Shown here in pieces: positions 27,126-35,885 of a stretch of DNA of 64,000 nt (position 1 is its first letter; each line of letters opens with the position of its first letter). The position numbers and the translations under genes are program-made. The notes under the pieces are model-generated. The model was given only the letters and a program-made list of their open reading frames with translations, was not told where the DNA came from and ran no database searches. This DNA is from Candidatus Solirubrobacter pratensis (GTDB taxonomy: Bacteria > Actinomycetota > Thermoleophilia > Solirubrobacterales > Solirubrobacteraceae): positions 404,599-468,598 of the forward strand of contig NZ_KE384480.1 of assembly GCF_000425945.1 (NCBI RefSeq), in the 5' to 3' direction.

Positions 27126-28629
27126 GGTGGGCGGCGCGCCGATGCTCGAGATGCGCGACATCGCCAAGAGCTTCGTCGGCGTCGAGGTGCTGCACGGGGT
27201 GGACCTCGACCTGCACGCCGGCGAGGTCCACGCGATCGTGGGCGAGAACGGCGCCGGCAAGTCGACGCTGATGAAGATCCTCGCCGGGGTCTATCAGCCC
27301 GACCGCGGGACCATCCGGATCGACGGCGCCGAGCAGACCTTCACGCATCCCGCCCAGGCGCAGGCCGCCGGCGTCGGGATCGTCTACCAGGAGTTCAACC
27401 TGCTGCCCGAGCGCAACGTGGCGGAGAACGTGTTCGTCGGCCGCGAGCCGGTCAAGCGCGGGATCATCGACCGCCGGGCGATGGAGCGCTCCACGGCCGC
27501 GCTGCTCGAGGAGGTCGGCGAGACCAGCTTCGGCCCGCGCACCCCGGTGCGGCGCCTGTCGGTCGCGCAGCAGCAGGTGGTCGAGATCATCAAGGCCCGC
27601 TCGCTCGACGCGCGCATGCTCGTGCTCGACGAGCCGACCGCCGCGCTCGCCGAGAGCGAGGTCGAGCTGCTGTTCACGCTCGTGCGCCGCCTGCAGGAGC
27701 GCGGCATCGGCATTCTCTACATCTCGCACCGCCTGCGCGAGGTGTTCGCGCTGGCGGACCGCATCACGGTGCTCAAGGACGGCGGGCTGGTGAAGACGCT
27801 GCCGACGGGCGAGACCGACTCGCGCGGGCTCGTGCGCCTGATGGTCGGGCGCGAGCTGGACGGCTACTTCCCGCCGCGCGGCACGCCCGAGGAGCTCGGT
27901 GACGTGCGGCTGGAGACCAAGGACCTCAACACCGCGCTGCTGCGCGACGTCAGCATCACGGTCCGCGCCGGCGAGATCGTCGGTCTGGCCGGGCTTCAGG
28001 GCTCGGGGCGCACGGAGCTGGCGCGAGCGATCTTCGGCGCCGATCCGGTCGCCTCCGGCTCCGTGCTCGTCGACGGCAAGCCGGTGCGCTTGCGCACGCC
28101 ACGCGCCGCGATCCGCGCCGGGCTCGGGTTCATCACCGAGGACCGCAAGCTCGAGGGCCTGGCGCTCGCGCAGTCGATCGGCGACAACATGATGCTCGCG
28201 GTGCGCACGGTGATCCCGGCGCGCAAGCGGCGCTCCAGCGAGGGCCTGATGAGCGTCAAGGAGCTCGCCGCGGTGACCGAGCTGCGCGCCCGCGGTCCCG
28301 AGCAGGAGGTGCGCTTTCTCTCCGGCGGCAACCAGCAGAAGGTCGTGCTCGCCAAGTGGCTCGAGACGCGGCCGCAGATCCTGATCTTCGACGAGCCGAC
28401 GCGCGGCATCGACGTCGGAGCCAAGGCCGGAATCCACGACCTGATCCGCAAGCTCGCGCGCGAAGGCGTCGCGGTGCTGATGATCTCGTCCGAGCTGCCG
28501 GAGCTGATCGGGATGAGCGACCGCATCCTCGTCATGCACGAGGGCACGCTGGCCGGCGAGCTGCCGGCGGGCGCGGGCGAGTCGGACATCATGGAGCTGG
28601 CGACCGGATACACGGAGAGGGCCGCATGA
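27118..28629 (+). CDS. Sugar ABC transporter ATP-binding protein (RbsA/MglA-type)
   Basis: A 503-residue fused double ATPase that powers a CUT2-class sugar importer. Domain 1 has Walker A GENGAGKST, signature RLSVAQQQ and Walker B MLVLDEPTAAL. Domain 2 has a degenerate Walker A (GLQGSGRTEL), a canonical LSGGNQQKVVLAKWL signature and ILIFDEPTRGIDVG, exactly the asymmetry known for RbsA and MglA. It overlaps the preceding dehydrogenase by 8 bp and the next permease by 4 bp (ATGA). Substrates of the class are monosaccharides and cyclitols such as ribose, galactose, xylose or inositol. Confidence 0.93.
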   Translation: MSEVGGAPMLEMRDIAKSFVGVEVLHGVDLDLHAGEVHAIVGENGAGKSTLMKILAGVYQPDRGTIRIDGAEQTFTHPAQAQAAGVGIVYQEFNLLPERNVAENVFVGREPVKRGIIDRRAMERSTAALLEEVGETSFGPRTPVRRLSVAQQQVVEIIKARSLDARMLVLDEPTAALAESEVELLFTLVRRLQERGIGILYISHRLREVFALADRITVLKDGGLVKTLPTGETDSRGLVRLMVGRELDGYFPPRGTPEELGDVRLETKDLNTALLRDVSITVRAGEIVGLAGLQGSGRTELARAIFGADPVASGSVLVDGKPVRLRTPRAAIRAGLGFITEDRKLEGLALAQSIGDNMMLAVRTVIPARKRRSSEGLMSVKELAAVTELRARGPEQEVRFLSGGNQQKVVLAKWLETRPQILIFDEPTRGIDVGAKAGIHDLIRKLAREGVAVLMISSELPELIGMSDRILVMHEGTLAGELPAGAGESDIMELATGYTERAA

Positions 28630-29651
28630 CCGTGGTCGACCCATCGGGCACCGCCGCCGAACCGGGACGGCGCGCGCGCACCCTCGCCGGCTGGCGGGTG
28701 GGCGTGCTCGCGTCGCCCGCGGCGCCGGTGTACGGCGCGCTGATCGGCATCTTCGTCATCGCCTGGATCGTCGTGACGATCCACGGCGGGACCTTCCTGA
28801 CGGTCCCGAACGTCGTGAACATGCTCCAGCGCTCGGTCGCGCTGGGCATCATGGCGGCGGGCCAGACGATCGTGATCATGCTCGGCTCGCTCGACCTCTC
28901 GGTCGCGCAGGTCATCAGCCTCGCCTCGCTGCTCGGCGCGACGACGATGGACGGGCAGGACGCCAACGTGCTGCCGGCGATCATGCTCGTGCTCGGCGCC
29001 GGCGTCGTGATCGGCCTCGCCAACGGCCTGATCATCACCAAGCTGCGCGTGAACGCGTTCATCGCGACGCTCGGCACGTCGCTGATCATCAAGGGCCTGA
29101 TCGACAACCGCTGGGACGGCCCGGCGGGCTCGGTGCCCAAGAGCTTCGAGGACCTCGGCTACACGCGCTTCGGCGTGCTGCCGCTGTCGATCTTCCTGTT
29201 CGCCGCGGTCGTCCTCGTGATCTGGTTCATCCTGCGCTACACGCGCTTCGGCTACCGCATCTACGCGGTCGGCGGCAGCGAGGACGTGTCCAAGCTGTCC
29301 GGCCTGCGCACGCATCGCACGATCATCGCCGCGCATGTGATCTGCTCGCTCGCCGCCGTGATCACCGGCCTGTTCCTCGCCAGCCGGCTCGGCGCCGGGA
29401 CGCCGACGGTCGGTCCCGACGGCGGCTACGACCTCGAGTCGATCGCCGCGGTCGTGCTCGGCGGCACCGCGTTGATGGGCGGTCGCGGCGGCGTGATCGG
29501 AACGGTCGGCGGCGTGTTCATCCTCGCCGTCCTCGACAACACGTTCAACCAGCTCGAGCTCAACGCGTTCCTCAAGGACGTCGTGCGCGGGCTGATCATC
29601 ATCGCCGCCGTCGCGGTCTACGCGCGGCGCAAGCTGGGGGAGAAGGACTGA
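28626..29651 (+). CDS. Sugar ABC transporter permease 1 (RbsC-type)
   Basis: A 341-residue membrane protein of the BPD_transp_2 family with about eight to ten helices. Typical segments are GQTIVIMLGSLDLSVAQVIS near residue 80, LANGLIITKLRVNAFIATLG, and the late LGGTALMGGRGGVIGTVGGV. The ATG lies in an ATGA overlap with the ATPase stop, and the reading frame upstream of it is only a shadow of the ATPase gene. It pairs with the next gene to form a heterodimeric channel. Confidence 0.92.
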   Translation: MTVVDPSGTAAEPGRRARTLAGWRVGVLASPAAPVYGALIGIFVIAWIVVTIHGGTFLTVPNVVNMLQRSVALGIMAAGQTIVIMLGSLDLSVAQVISLASLLGATTMDGQDANVLPAIMLVLGAGVVIGLANGLIITKLRVNAFIATLGTSLIIKGLIDNRWDGPAGSVPKSFEDLGYTRFGVLPLSIFLFAAVVLVIWFILRYTRFGYRIYAVGGSEDVSKLSGLRTHRTIIAAHVICSLAAVITGLFLASRLGAGTPTVGPDGGYDLESIAAVVLGGTALMGGRGGVIGTVGGVFILAVLDNTFNQLELNAFLKDVVRGLIIIAAVAVYARRKLGEKD

Positions 29652-30658
29652 TGAGCGCCGAGACCGCAAGCTCCGCGCGCGCCTTCGAGTCCGAGGGCGG
29701 CGCGCGCCGGTTCATCAGCTCGCTGCTGAGCACCGGGACGATCTTCCTGATCCTGCTCGTGCTGTGGATCTGGATCGCGATCCTGAACCCGCACTTCTTC
29801 GAGCCGGGCCCGTTCCTGGCCTACCTGAAGCGCTCGGCGCCGCTGGTGATCCTCGCCGCCGGCTCGTACTTCGTGCTGATCAGCGGCGGCTTCGACCTCT
29901 CGGTCGGCTCGATCGTGACGGTGACCGTGGTGGTCGCGGCGCGGCTGATCGACGGCGACCCGTCGAAGGCCTGGCCGGTGATCGTGCTGCTGCTGCTCAT
30001 CGGCGCGGCCGTCGGCCTGTTCAACGGCTTCGTCTCGACGATCCTGCGCGTGCCGTCGTTCATCACGACGCTCGGCATGCTGCTGATCCTCAGAGGAGCC
30101 GTGTTCCTGTGGACGGGCGGATCGCCGAAGGGCGCCCTGTCTGACAACTTCCGGTCGATCGGCCGCCAGGGCATCGACGACGTCCCGGTGATCGACCAGC
30201 TGCCGTGGTCGGTGCTGCTGATGTTCGCGATCGGCGGCGCGGCGGTGTGGCTCGTGCGCGCCGACTACGGGCGCCAGCTGCTCGCCACCGGCGACAACGA
30301 CCTCGCCGCGCGCCTGTCCGGCGTGCGCGTGGACCGCGTGCGGATCGCCGCGTTCGTGATCTCAGGGACGCTGGCCGCGCTCGCGGGAATCTTGCTCGGC
30401 GGCTTCGCCGGGGTCTCAGCGCAGGTCGGTCAAGGCCTGGAGTTCGATGCCATCACCGCCTGCGTGCTGGGCGGTGTCGTGCTCGGCGGCGGCCGCGGGT
30501 CGGTCGTGGCCGCCATGGCCGGCGCGCTCACGCTGGAAGCGCTGTTCACCTGGCTCAACCTGCAGGGCATCTCAGGTGCGCTGGAGGACACCGTTCAGGG
30601 CGTGATCATCATCGCCGCGGTCGCATTCGCCGCCTATCGGCTCCGCGGCGCCCGATGA
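29651..30658 (+). CDS. Sugar ABC transporter permease 2 (RbsC-type)
   Basis: A 335-residue paralogue of the preceding permease, with ILAAGSYFVLISGGFDLSVG, NGFVSTILRVPSFITTLGML and CVLGGVVLGGGRGSVVAAMA as family landmarks. Its ATG shares a base with the upstream stop (TGATG). Two different permease subunits in one CUT2 system are common in Actinobacteria. The substrate-binding lipoprotein follows after 31 bp. Confidence 0.92.
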   Translation: MSAETASSARAFESEGGARRFISSLLSTGTIFLILLVLWIWIAILNPHFFEPGPFLAYLKRSAPLVILAAGSYFVLISGGFDLSVGSIVTVTVVVAARLIDGDPSKAWPVIVLLLLIGAAVGLFNGFVSTILRVPSFITTLGMLLILRGAVFLWTGGSPKGALSDNFRSIGRQGIDDVPVIDQLPWSVLLMFAIGGAAVWLVRADYGRQLLATGDNDLAARLSGVRVDRVRIAAFVISGTLAALAGILLGGFAGVSAQVGQGLEFDAITACVLGGVVLGGGRGSVVAAMAGALTLEALFTWLNLQGISGALEDTVQGVIIIAAVAFAAYRLRGAR

Positions 30659-30689
30659 CCCAGTCGTAACCACCAGAGGAGGAACACGG

Positions 30690-31919
30690 ATGACGTGGAG
30701 GAGGATGGCGGGGCCGCTGGCCCTGCTGGCGTGCGCGGCCACGGTCGCGGCGTGCGGTACGACGGACGACAAGTCGTCCGACAGCGCGACCTCGGGCGAC
30801 AGCTCGAAGCCGGCGGCGTCGGCGACGAAGTCGAGCACCGGCGAGCAGTCGAAGTTCTTCAACCAGGCCGACTACGACAAGCAGCTGGCCCAGCGCACCG
30901 CGACGCCCGAGGGCCCGTCCGACAAGCCGTGGCTGCAGATGATCGACCCGCAGATGATCGACACGTCGAAGTACAAGGCCAAGAGCGGCTCCGGCTGGAA
31001 CGTCTGCTTCTCGAACGCCGCGAGCGACAACCCGTGGCGCCAGAACGGCCTCACCACCATGAAGCAGGAGGCGGCCAACACGAAGGAGATCGGCAAGTTC
31101 ACGGTCGTGGACGCCGAGGCCAAGGACGACAAGCAGATCTCCGACATCGAGGCGATGGTCTCGGGCGGGAAGTGCGACATCATCCTGATCGCGCCGAACA
31201 CCACGGCGACGCTGACGCCGGCCGTCGAGGCCGCGTGCAAGAGCGACGTGCCGGTGATCGTCTTCGACCGCGGCGTCCAGACCGACTGCCCGGTCACGTT
31301 CCTGCACCCGATCGGCGGCTACGCCTACGGTGCTGACGCGGCCGAGTTCCTGCGCAACAAGGTCAAGAAGGGCGGCAAGATCCTCGCCCTGCGGATCCTG
31401 CCGGGCGTCGATGTGCTCGAGACCCGCTGGTCGGGCGCCAAGGGCATCTTCGACAAGGCCGGGCTGAACGTCGTGGGCGTTGAGTTCACCGACGGCGACG
31501 CGGCCAAGACGAAGTCGATCGTGTCCGACTACATCCAGCGCGAGGGCTCGCTCGACGGCGTCTGGATGGACGCCGGCGCCACCGCCGTCGCGGCGGTGGA
31601 AGCGTTCGAGGACGCCGGCCAGGACGTCCCGCCGATCACCGGCGAGGACCAGAACGACTTCCTCATGAAGTGGAAGGATCAGGGCCTCACGGCCATCGCC
31701 CCGACCTACTCGAACTTCCAGTGGCGCACGGCGATCATCGCCGCCACGAAGATCCTGAAGGGCGAGCAGGTTCCGAAGGAGTGGATCCTGCCGCAGCCGG
31801 TCGTGACGCAGGACAACCTCGACCAGAACGTCAAGCCGAAGATGCCGCCGCTGTACTACGCGAACTGCGGCTGCGAGGACATGCCGGGCTGGCCCGAGAA
31901 GTGGGGCGGGAAGCAGTAG
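30690..31919 (+). CDS. Sugar ABC transporter substrate-binding lipoprotein
   Basis: A 409-residue periplasmic-binding-protein type 1 receptor. The signal ends in the lipobox VAAC at about residue 22 and is followed by a long Ser/Thr/Lys linker (residues 24-50). The domain core has NVCFSNAASDNPWRQNG, KQISDIEAMVSGGKCDIILI, a hinge at PVIVFDRGV and DGVWMDAGATAVAAVEAF. A ribosome site (AGAGGAGG) precedes the ATG. The C-terminus has an unusual Cys-rich tail (YYANCGCEDMPG), which may form a disulfide. It is the last transporter gene and probably the most abundant product of the operon. Confidence 0.9.
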   Translation: MTWRRMAGPLALLACAATVAACGTTDDKSSDSATSGDSSKPAASATKSSTGEQSKFFNQADYDKQLAQRTATPEGPSDKPWLQMIDPQMIDTSKYKAKSGSGWNVCFSNAASDNPWRQNGLTTMKQEAANTKEIGKFTVVDAEAKDDKQISDIEAMVSGGKCDIILIAPNTTATLTPAVEAACKSDVPVIVFDRGVQTDCPVTFLHPIGGYAYGADAAEFLRNKVKKGGKILALRILPGVDVLETRWSGAKGIFDKAGLNVVGVEFTDGDAAKTKSIVSDYIQREGSLDGVWMDAGATAVAAVEAFEDAGQDVPPITGEDQNDFLMKWKDQGLTAIAPTYSNFQWRTAIIAATKILKGEQVPKEWILPQPVVTQDNLDQNVKPKMPPLYYANCGCEDMPGWPEKWGGKQ

Positions 31920-31922
31920 CCG

Positions 31923-32768
31923 ATGAAGATCGGCGCCAACACATGGATCTGGACCTCCCCGCTCACCGATGAGCGGCTGGCCCAGCTCGCGCCGCGGCTG
32001 CGCGACTGGGGGTTCGACGTCGTCGAGCTCCCGGTCGAGCAGCTAGGGGACTGGAGTGCGGAGCGCGCCGCGGAGGTGCTGGCCGAGCACGGGCTCGGCG
32101 CCTCGATCGCGGTCGCGATGGCTCCGGGGCGCGAGTTGTGCGGCGCCGACCAGGAGACGATCGCGTCGACCCAGGCGTTCCTGCGGGAATGCCTGGTCGT
32201 CGCGAAGACGGTGGGGGCCGGCGCGATCGCCGGTCCCATCTACACGTCGACCGGGCGTACCTGGCGGATCACGCCGGAGGACCGCGTCCGGCTCTACGCC
32301 GAGCTGCGCGAGAGCCTGGCGCCGGTCGCCGACTTCGCCGGCGAGCTCGGCGTCAAGATCGGCCTGGAGCCGCTCGTCCGCTACGAGACGAGCCTCTGCA
32401 ACACGGTCGAGCAGACGCTCGAGGCGATCGACGGGCTGCCCGGCTCGGTCGGCCTGCTGCTCGACACCTACCACGCCAACGTGGAGGAGAAGGACTTCGC
32501 CGAGTCGTTCCGGCTCGGCGGCCCGCGCCTCGTCCACGTCCACGCCTCGGCCAACGACCGTGGCGCGCCGGGCGCGGACCACATCGACTGGGACGGCTTC
32601 CGCGACGCGCTCGCCGGCACGGGCTACGACGGCCCGGTGGTGATCGAGTCCTTCACGGCCGACAACGAGACGATCGCGACCGCGGCCTCCGTGTGGCGGC
32701 CGCTCGCGGAGACGCAGGACGCCATCGCCGTCGATGGATTGAAGTTCCTCCGGGGCTTGCTCGGCTGA
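31923..32768 (+). CDS. Sugar epimerase/isomerase, xylose-isomerase-like TIM barrel (allulose epimerase-like)
   Basis: A 281-residue AP-endonuclease-2-type TIM barrel. Metal-ligand candidates are in IGLEPLVRYETS, LLLDTYHANVEEKDF, VHVHASANDRG and VVIESFT, the Glu/Asp/His/Glu set used by D-tagatose/D-allulose 3-epimerases. The opening GANTWIWTSPL is close to that group. It begins 3 bp after the transporter receptor stop. In catabolic clusters such proteins either epimerise ketoses or act as lyases/hydratases on 3-keto sugars; the Gfo/Idh partners make the second possibility real. Confidence 0.85.
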   Translation: MKIGANTWIWTSPLTDERLAQLAPRLRDWGFDVVELPVEQLGDWSAERAAEVLAEHGLGASIAVAMAPGRELCGADQETIASTQAFLRECLVVAKTVGAGAIAGPIYTSTGRTWRITPEDRVRLYAELRESLAPVADFAGELGVKIGLEPLVRYETSLCNTVEQTLEAIDGLPGSVGLLLDTYHANVEEKDFAESFRLGGPRLVHVHASANDRGAPGADHIDWDGFRDALAGTGYDGPVVIESFTADNETIATAASVWRPLAETQDAIAVDGLKFLRGLLG

Positions 32769-32785
32769 CGATCGGGCGCTAGGCT
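32757..32785 (+). promoter_or_regulatory. Possible internal promoter before the second Gfo/Idh gene
   Basis: TTGCTC at 32757-32762, a 17-bp spacer and TAGGCT at 32780-32785, only 6 nt before the GTG start at 32792. There is no ribosome site, so a leaderless transcript for the second half of the operon is suggested. It overlaps the end of the epimerase gene. Confidence 0.45.
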
Positions 32786-32791
32786 GCGGCC

Positions 32792-33964
32792 GTGGCAAAC
32801 GCTTTCCACGGGGAACCGCGACGCACCGTCGGCGTCATCATGAACGGGGTCACCGGCCGGATGGGGATGAACCAGCACCTCATCCGGTCGATCCTCGCGA
32901 TCCGCGAGCAGGGCGGCATCGCCGTCGCCGGCGGCGATCCGATCTGGCCCGAGCCGCTGCTGGTGGGCCGCAGCGAGTCCAAGCTGCGCGCCCTGGCCTC
33001 GGCACACGGGCTCGAGCGCTGGACGACCGACCTGGACGCCGCGCTGGCGGAGCCGGAGTACGAGGTCTACTTCGACGCCCAGCTCACCTCCGCGCGGCCT
33101 CCCGCGGTGGAGGCGGCGATCGCGGCGGGCAAGCACGTCTACTGCGAGAAGCCGGTCACGCCCGGCGTCGAGTCGGCGCTGGTGCTGGCGCGGGCCGCCC
33201 GCGACGCGGGCGTGAAGGTCGGCGTCGTGCAGGACAAGCTCTTCCTGCCGGGGCTGGTCAAGCTGCGCCGGCTCGTCGAGTCCGGCTTCTTCGGGCGCAT
33301 CATCGCCGCGCGCGGCGAGTTCGGCTACTGGGTCTATCCCGGGCCCGATCCCAAGCCGCAGCGCCCGTCGTGGAACTACCGGCGCGAGGACGGCGGCGGG
33401 ATCGTCAGCGACATGTTCCCGCACTGGCGCTACGTGCTGGACAACGTGTTCGGGCCGGTGCGCTCGGTGTGCGCGACGGCCGCGACGCACATCCCGGCAC
33501 GGGTGGACGAGGCGGGCGCCGCGTATGACGCGACCGCCGAGGACGCCGCGTACGCGATGTTCGAGATCGAGGGCGGCGCGATCGTGCAGATGAACTCGTC
33601 CTGGTGCGTGCGCGTGCACCGCGACGAGCTGTTCGAGCTGCAGGTCGACGGCACGCACGGCAGTGCCGTCGCCGGCCTGCGCGAGTGCGCGGTCCAGCCC
33701 GCGGTGACGACGCCGAAGTCGATCTGGAACCCGGACCTGCCCGATCCCGTCGCGCACCGCGCGCAGTGGACCGAGGTGCCGGCGACCGAGCCGCCCGAGA
33801 ACGGCTTCAAGCTCCAGTGGGAGGCGTTCCTGCGCCACGTGGTGCTCGACGAGCCGTTCCCGTGGGACTTCCTCGAAGGCGCCCGCGGCGTGCAGCTCGC
33901 CGAGCTCGGCGAGCAGTCCTGGCGCGAGCGCCGCTGGGTCGACGTGCCGGAGCTGGCGCTGTGA
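32792..33964 (+). CDS. Gfo/Idh/MocA-family oxidoreductase (second copy)
   Basis: A 390-residue NAD(P)-dependent dehydrogenase. The nucleotide-binding region is unusual: the N-terminus reads VGVIMNGVTGRMGMNQHLIR instead of the usual GxGxxG. Further along are HVYCEKPVTPG with the catalytic Lys and SDMFPHWRYVLDNVFG with the active-site Asp and His. GTG is the start; no ribosome site is visible but a -10 box lies 6 nt upstream. It overlaps the DUF993 gene by 4 bp (GTGA). It is clearly divergent from the first Gfo/Idh protein of the operon, so the two probably act on different intermediates, perhaps one oxidising and one reducing. Confidence 0.85.
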   Translation: MANAFHGEPRRTVGVIMNGVTGRMGMNQHLIRSILAIREQGGIAVAGGDPIWPEPLLVGRSESKLRALASAHGLERWTTDLDAALAEPEYEVYFDAQLTSARPPAVEAAIAAGKHVYCEKPVTPGVESALVLARAARDAGVKVGVVQDKLFLPGLVKLRRLVESGFFGRIIAARGEFGYWVYPGPDPKPQRPSWNYRREDGGGIVSDMFPHWRYVLDNVFGPVRSVCATAATHIPARVDEAGAAYDATAEDAAYAMFEIEGGAIVQMNSSWCVRVHRDELFELQVDGTHGSAVAGLRECAVQPAVTTPKSIWNPDLPDPVAHRAQWTEVPATEPPENGFKLQWEAFLRHVVLDEPFPWDFLEGARGVQLAELGEQSWRERRWVDVPELAL

Positions 33965-35100
33965 TCACGCTCCCGCGCGCCGACGGATCGCTCGAAGCGT
34001 ACGAGCCGGCGGCGCGCGAGCCGCTGCCCGCGCTCGGCGCCGAGCCGCGCACGCGCGTCGCCTTCGCCGCCGCGCACGTCGTCGCCGACCCGCTCGCCGG
34101 CGGCGATCCGACCGGGCCCGCGCGGCTCGACTGGGAGGCGACGCTCGCGTTCCGCCGCCACCTGTGGTCGCACGGCCTGCGCGTGGCCGAGGCGATGGAC
34201 ACCGCGCAGCGCGGGATGGGCCTGGACTGGGTGGCGACGCAGGAGCTGATCCGGCGCTCGGTCGCGGAGGCTCACGCCGTCGGCGGCAAGCTCGCCTGCG
34301 GCGCGGGCACGGATCAGCTGGAGCGCGCCGGCGCGTCGGTGGACGACGTGCGCCGCGCCTACCAGGAGCAGCTCGCGTTCATCGAGGGCGAGGGCGCGCC
34401 GGCGATCCTGATGGCCAGCCGCGCGCTCGTACGCGCCGCGCGCTCGGCCGACGACTACCGCGAGGTCTACGGCGAGCTGATCGCCGGCGCGCGCGAGCCG
34501 GTGATCCTGCACTGGCTGGGCGACATGTTCGACCCGCAGCTCGCCGGATACTGGGGCACGGAGGATCTCGACGAGGCCGCCGAGGTGGTGCTCTCGATCA
34601 TCGAGGCCAACCCGTCCCAGGTCGACGGCATCAAGGTCTCGCTGCTCGACGCCGGGCGTGAGGTGGCGCTGCGCGAGCGGCTGCCGGAAGGCGTCCGCAT
34701 GTACACGGGCGACGACTTCGACTACCCGGAGCTGATCGGCGGCGGCAGCGACGCGCTGCTCGGCATCTTCGATGCGATCGCGCCGGCCGCGGCGGCCGCG
34801 CTGCACGCGCTCGACGAGGGCGACCTCGCGCGCTACGACGAGCTGCTGGCCCCGACCGTGCCGCTCTCGCGCCACATCTTCTCGGCGCCCACGCCGTACT
34901 ACAAGACGGGCGTCGTCTTCCTCGCGTTCCTCAACGGCCACCAGTCGCACTTCCGGATGGTCGGCGGGCTGGAGAGCGGGCGCTCGGTCCTGCACCTGGC
35001 GGAGCTGTTCGTGCTCGCCGACCGCGCCGGGCTGCTGCGCGATCCCGAGCTGGCGAGCGAGCGCATGCGCCACGTGCTCGCGCTCGCGGGCGTGACGTGA
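33961..35100 (+). CDS. DUF993 protein (dihydrodipicolinate synthase/aldolase-like barrel)
   Basis: A 379-residue cytosolic protein that I match to the DUF993 family, which is annotated as DapA-like TIM barrels. Recognisable segments are FAAAHVVADP, HGLRVAEAMDTAQRGMGLDW, EPVILHWLGDMFDPQLAGYW, QVDGIKVSLLD and the C-terminal GHQSHFRMVGGLES. The lysine in DGIKVSLLD would be the Schiff-base residue if it is an aldolase. It overlaps both neighbours by 4 bp. The family is a regular companion of Gfo/Idh and TIM-barrel epimerase genes in actinobacterial sugar operons, which suggests a retro-aldol or lyase step late in the pathway; no activity is known to me. Confidence 0.8.
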   Translation: MITLPRADGSLEAYEPAAREPLPALGAEPRTRVAFAAAHVVADPLAGGDPTGPARLDWEATLAFRRHLWSHGLRVAEAMDTAQRGMGLDWVATQELIRRSVAEAHAVGGKLACGAGTDQLERAGASVDDVRRAYQEQLAFIEGEGAPAILMASRALVRAARSADDYREVYGELIAGAREPVILHWLGDMFDPQLAGYWGTEDLDEAAEVVLSIIEANPSQVDGIKVSLLDAGREVALRERLPEGVRMYTGDDFDYPELIGGGSDALLGIFDAIAPAAAAALHALDEGDLARYDELLAPTVPLSRHIFSAPTPYYKTGVVFLAFLNGHQSHFRMVGGLESGRSVLHLAELFVLADRAGLLRDPELASERMRHVLALAGVT

Positions 35101-35885
35101 GCCGGCTGAGCTTCAACTCGATGACCGCCGACCGCTGGTCGTTGCCCGAGGTGGTCGAGGCGTGCGCCGAGCACGGCGTCGAGTGGATCGGGCCGTGGCG
35201 GCACAAGCTGGCGGAGATCGGCGTCGGCGAGGCCGCGCGGCTGATCTCCGAGGCGGGCCTGAAGGTCTCCAGCCTCTGCCGCGGCGGCTTCTTCACCGCC
35301 GACGGCGCCGACGAGGACAACCGGCGCGCGGTCGAGGAGGCCGCCGCGCTCGGCGCCGGCGTGCTCGTGCTGGTCTGCGGCCCGCCGGCGTCGAGCGATC
35401 TCGCCGCGGCGCGCGCCGCGATCGAGCGCGGCATCGAGCGACTGCTCCCGCACGCGATCGAACACGGCGTGAAGCTCGGCATCGAGCCGCTGCACCCGAT
35501 GATGATCGGCGAGCGCTCTGCGATCGTCACGCTCGGCGAGGCGACCGAGATGGCCGCGCGCATCGGCGATCCGCACGTCGGCGTCGTGATCGACGTCTAC
35601 CACGTCTTCTGGGACCCGCACCTCGACGAGGAGATCGCGCGCGCCGCCGGCCGCATCCTCGGCTTCCACGTCAACGACTGGCTGCCGGCGACCAAGGACA
35701 CGCTGCTCGAGCGCGGGATGATGGGCGACGGCATCATCGACCTCGCGCGCATCCGCGGGCTCGTGGACGCCGCCGGCTACGACGGCCCGATCGAGGTCGA
35801 GATCCTCAACCCGGCGGTCTGGGACCTTCCGCGGGCGGAGCTGATGGGCACGGTGATCGAGCGGTTCGAGCGATGCGTGGCCTAG
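35097..35885 (+). CDS. Second xylose-isomerase-like TIM-barrel protein
   Basis: A 262-residue AP-endonuclease-2-type barrel, the last gene of the sugar operon. Metal-ligand candidates lie in LGIEPLHPMM, VVIDVYHVFWDP, ILGFHVNDWL and PIEVEILNP. The segment HKLAEIGVGEAARLISEAGL and the overall length recall IolE/IolH/hydroxypyruvate-isomerase-like proteins. The start is GTG in a GTGA overlap. Two different members of this fold in one operon are typical of pathways where a 3-keto sugar is first eliminated and then hydrated or isomerised. Its stop codon shares CTAG with the convergent LacI gene. Confidence 0.83.
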   Translation: MSRLSFNSMTADRWSLPEVVEACAEHGVEWIGPWRHKLAEIGVGEAARLISEAGLKVSSLCRGGFFTADGADEDNRRAVEEAAALGAGVLVLVCGPPASSDLAAARAAIERGIERLLPHAIEHGVKLGIEPLHPMMIGERSAIVTLGEATEMAARIGDPHVGVVIDVYHVFWDPHLDEEIARAAGRILGFHVNDWLPATKDTLLERGMMGDGIIDLARIRGLVDAAGYDGPIEVEILNPAVWDLPRAELMGTVIERFERCVA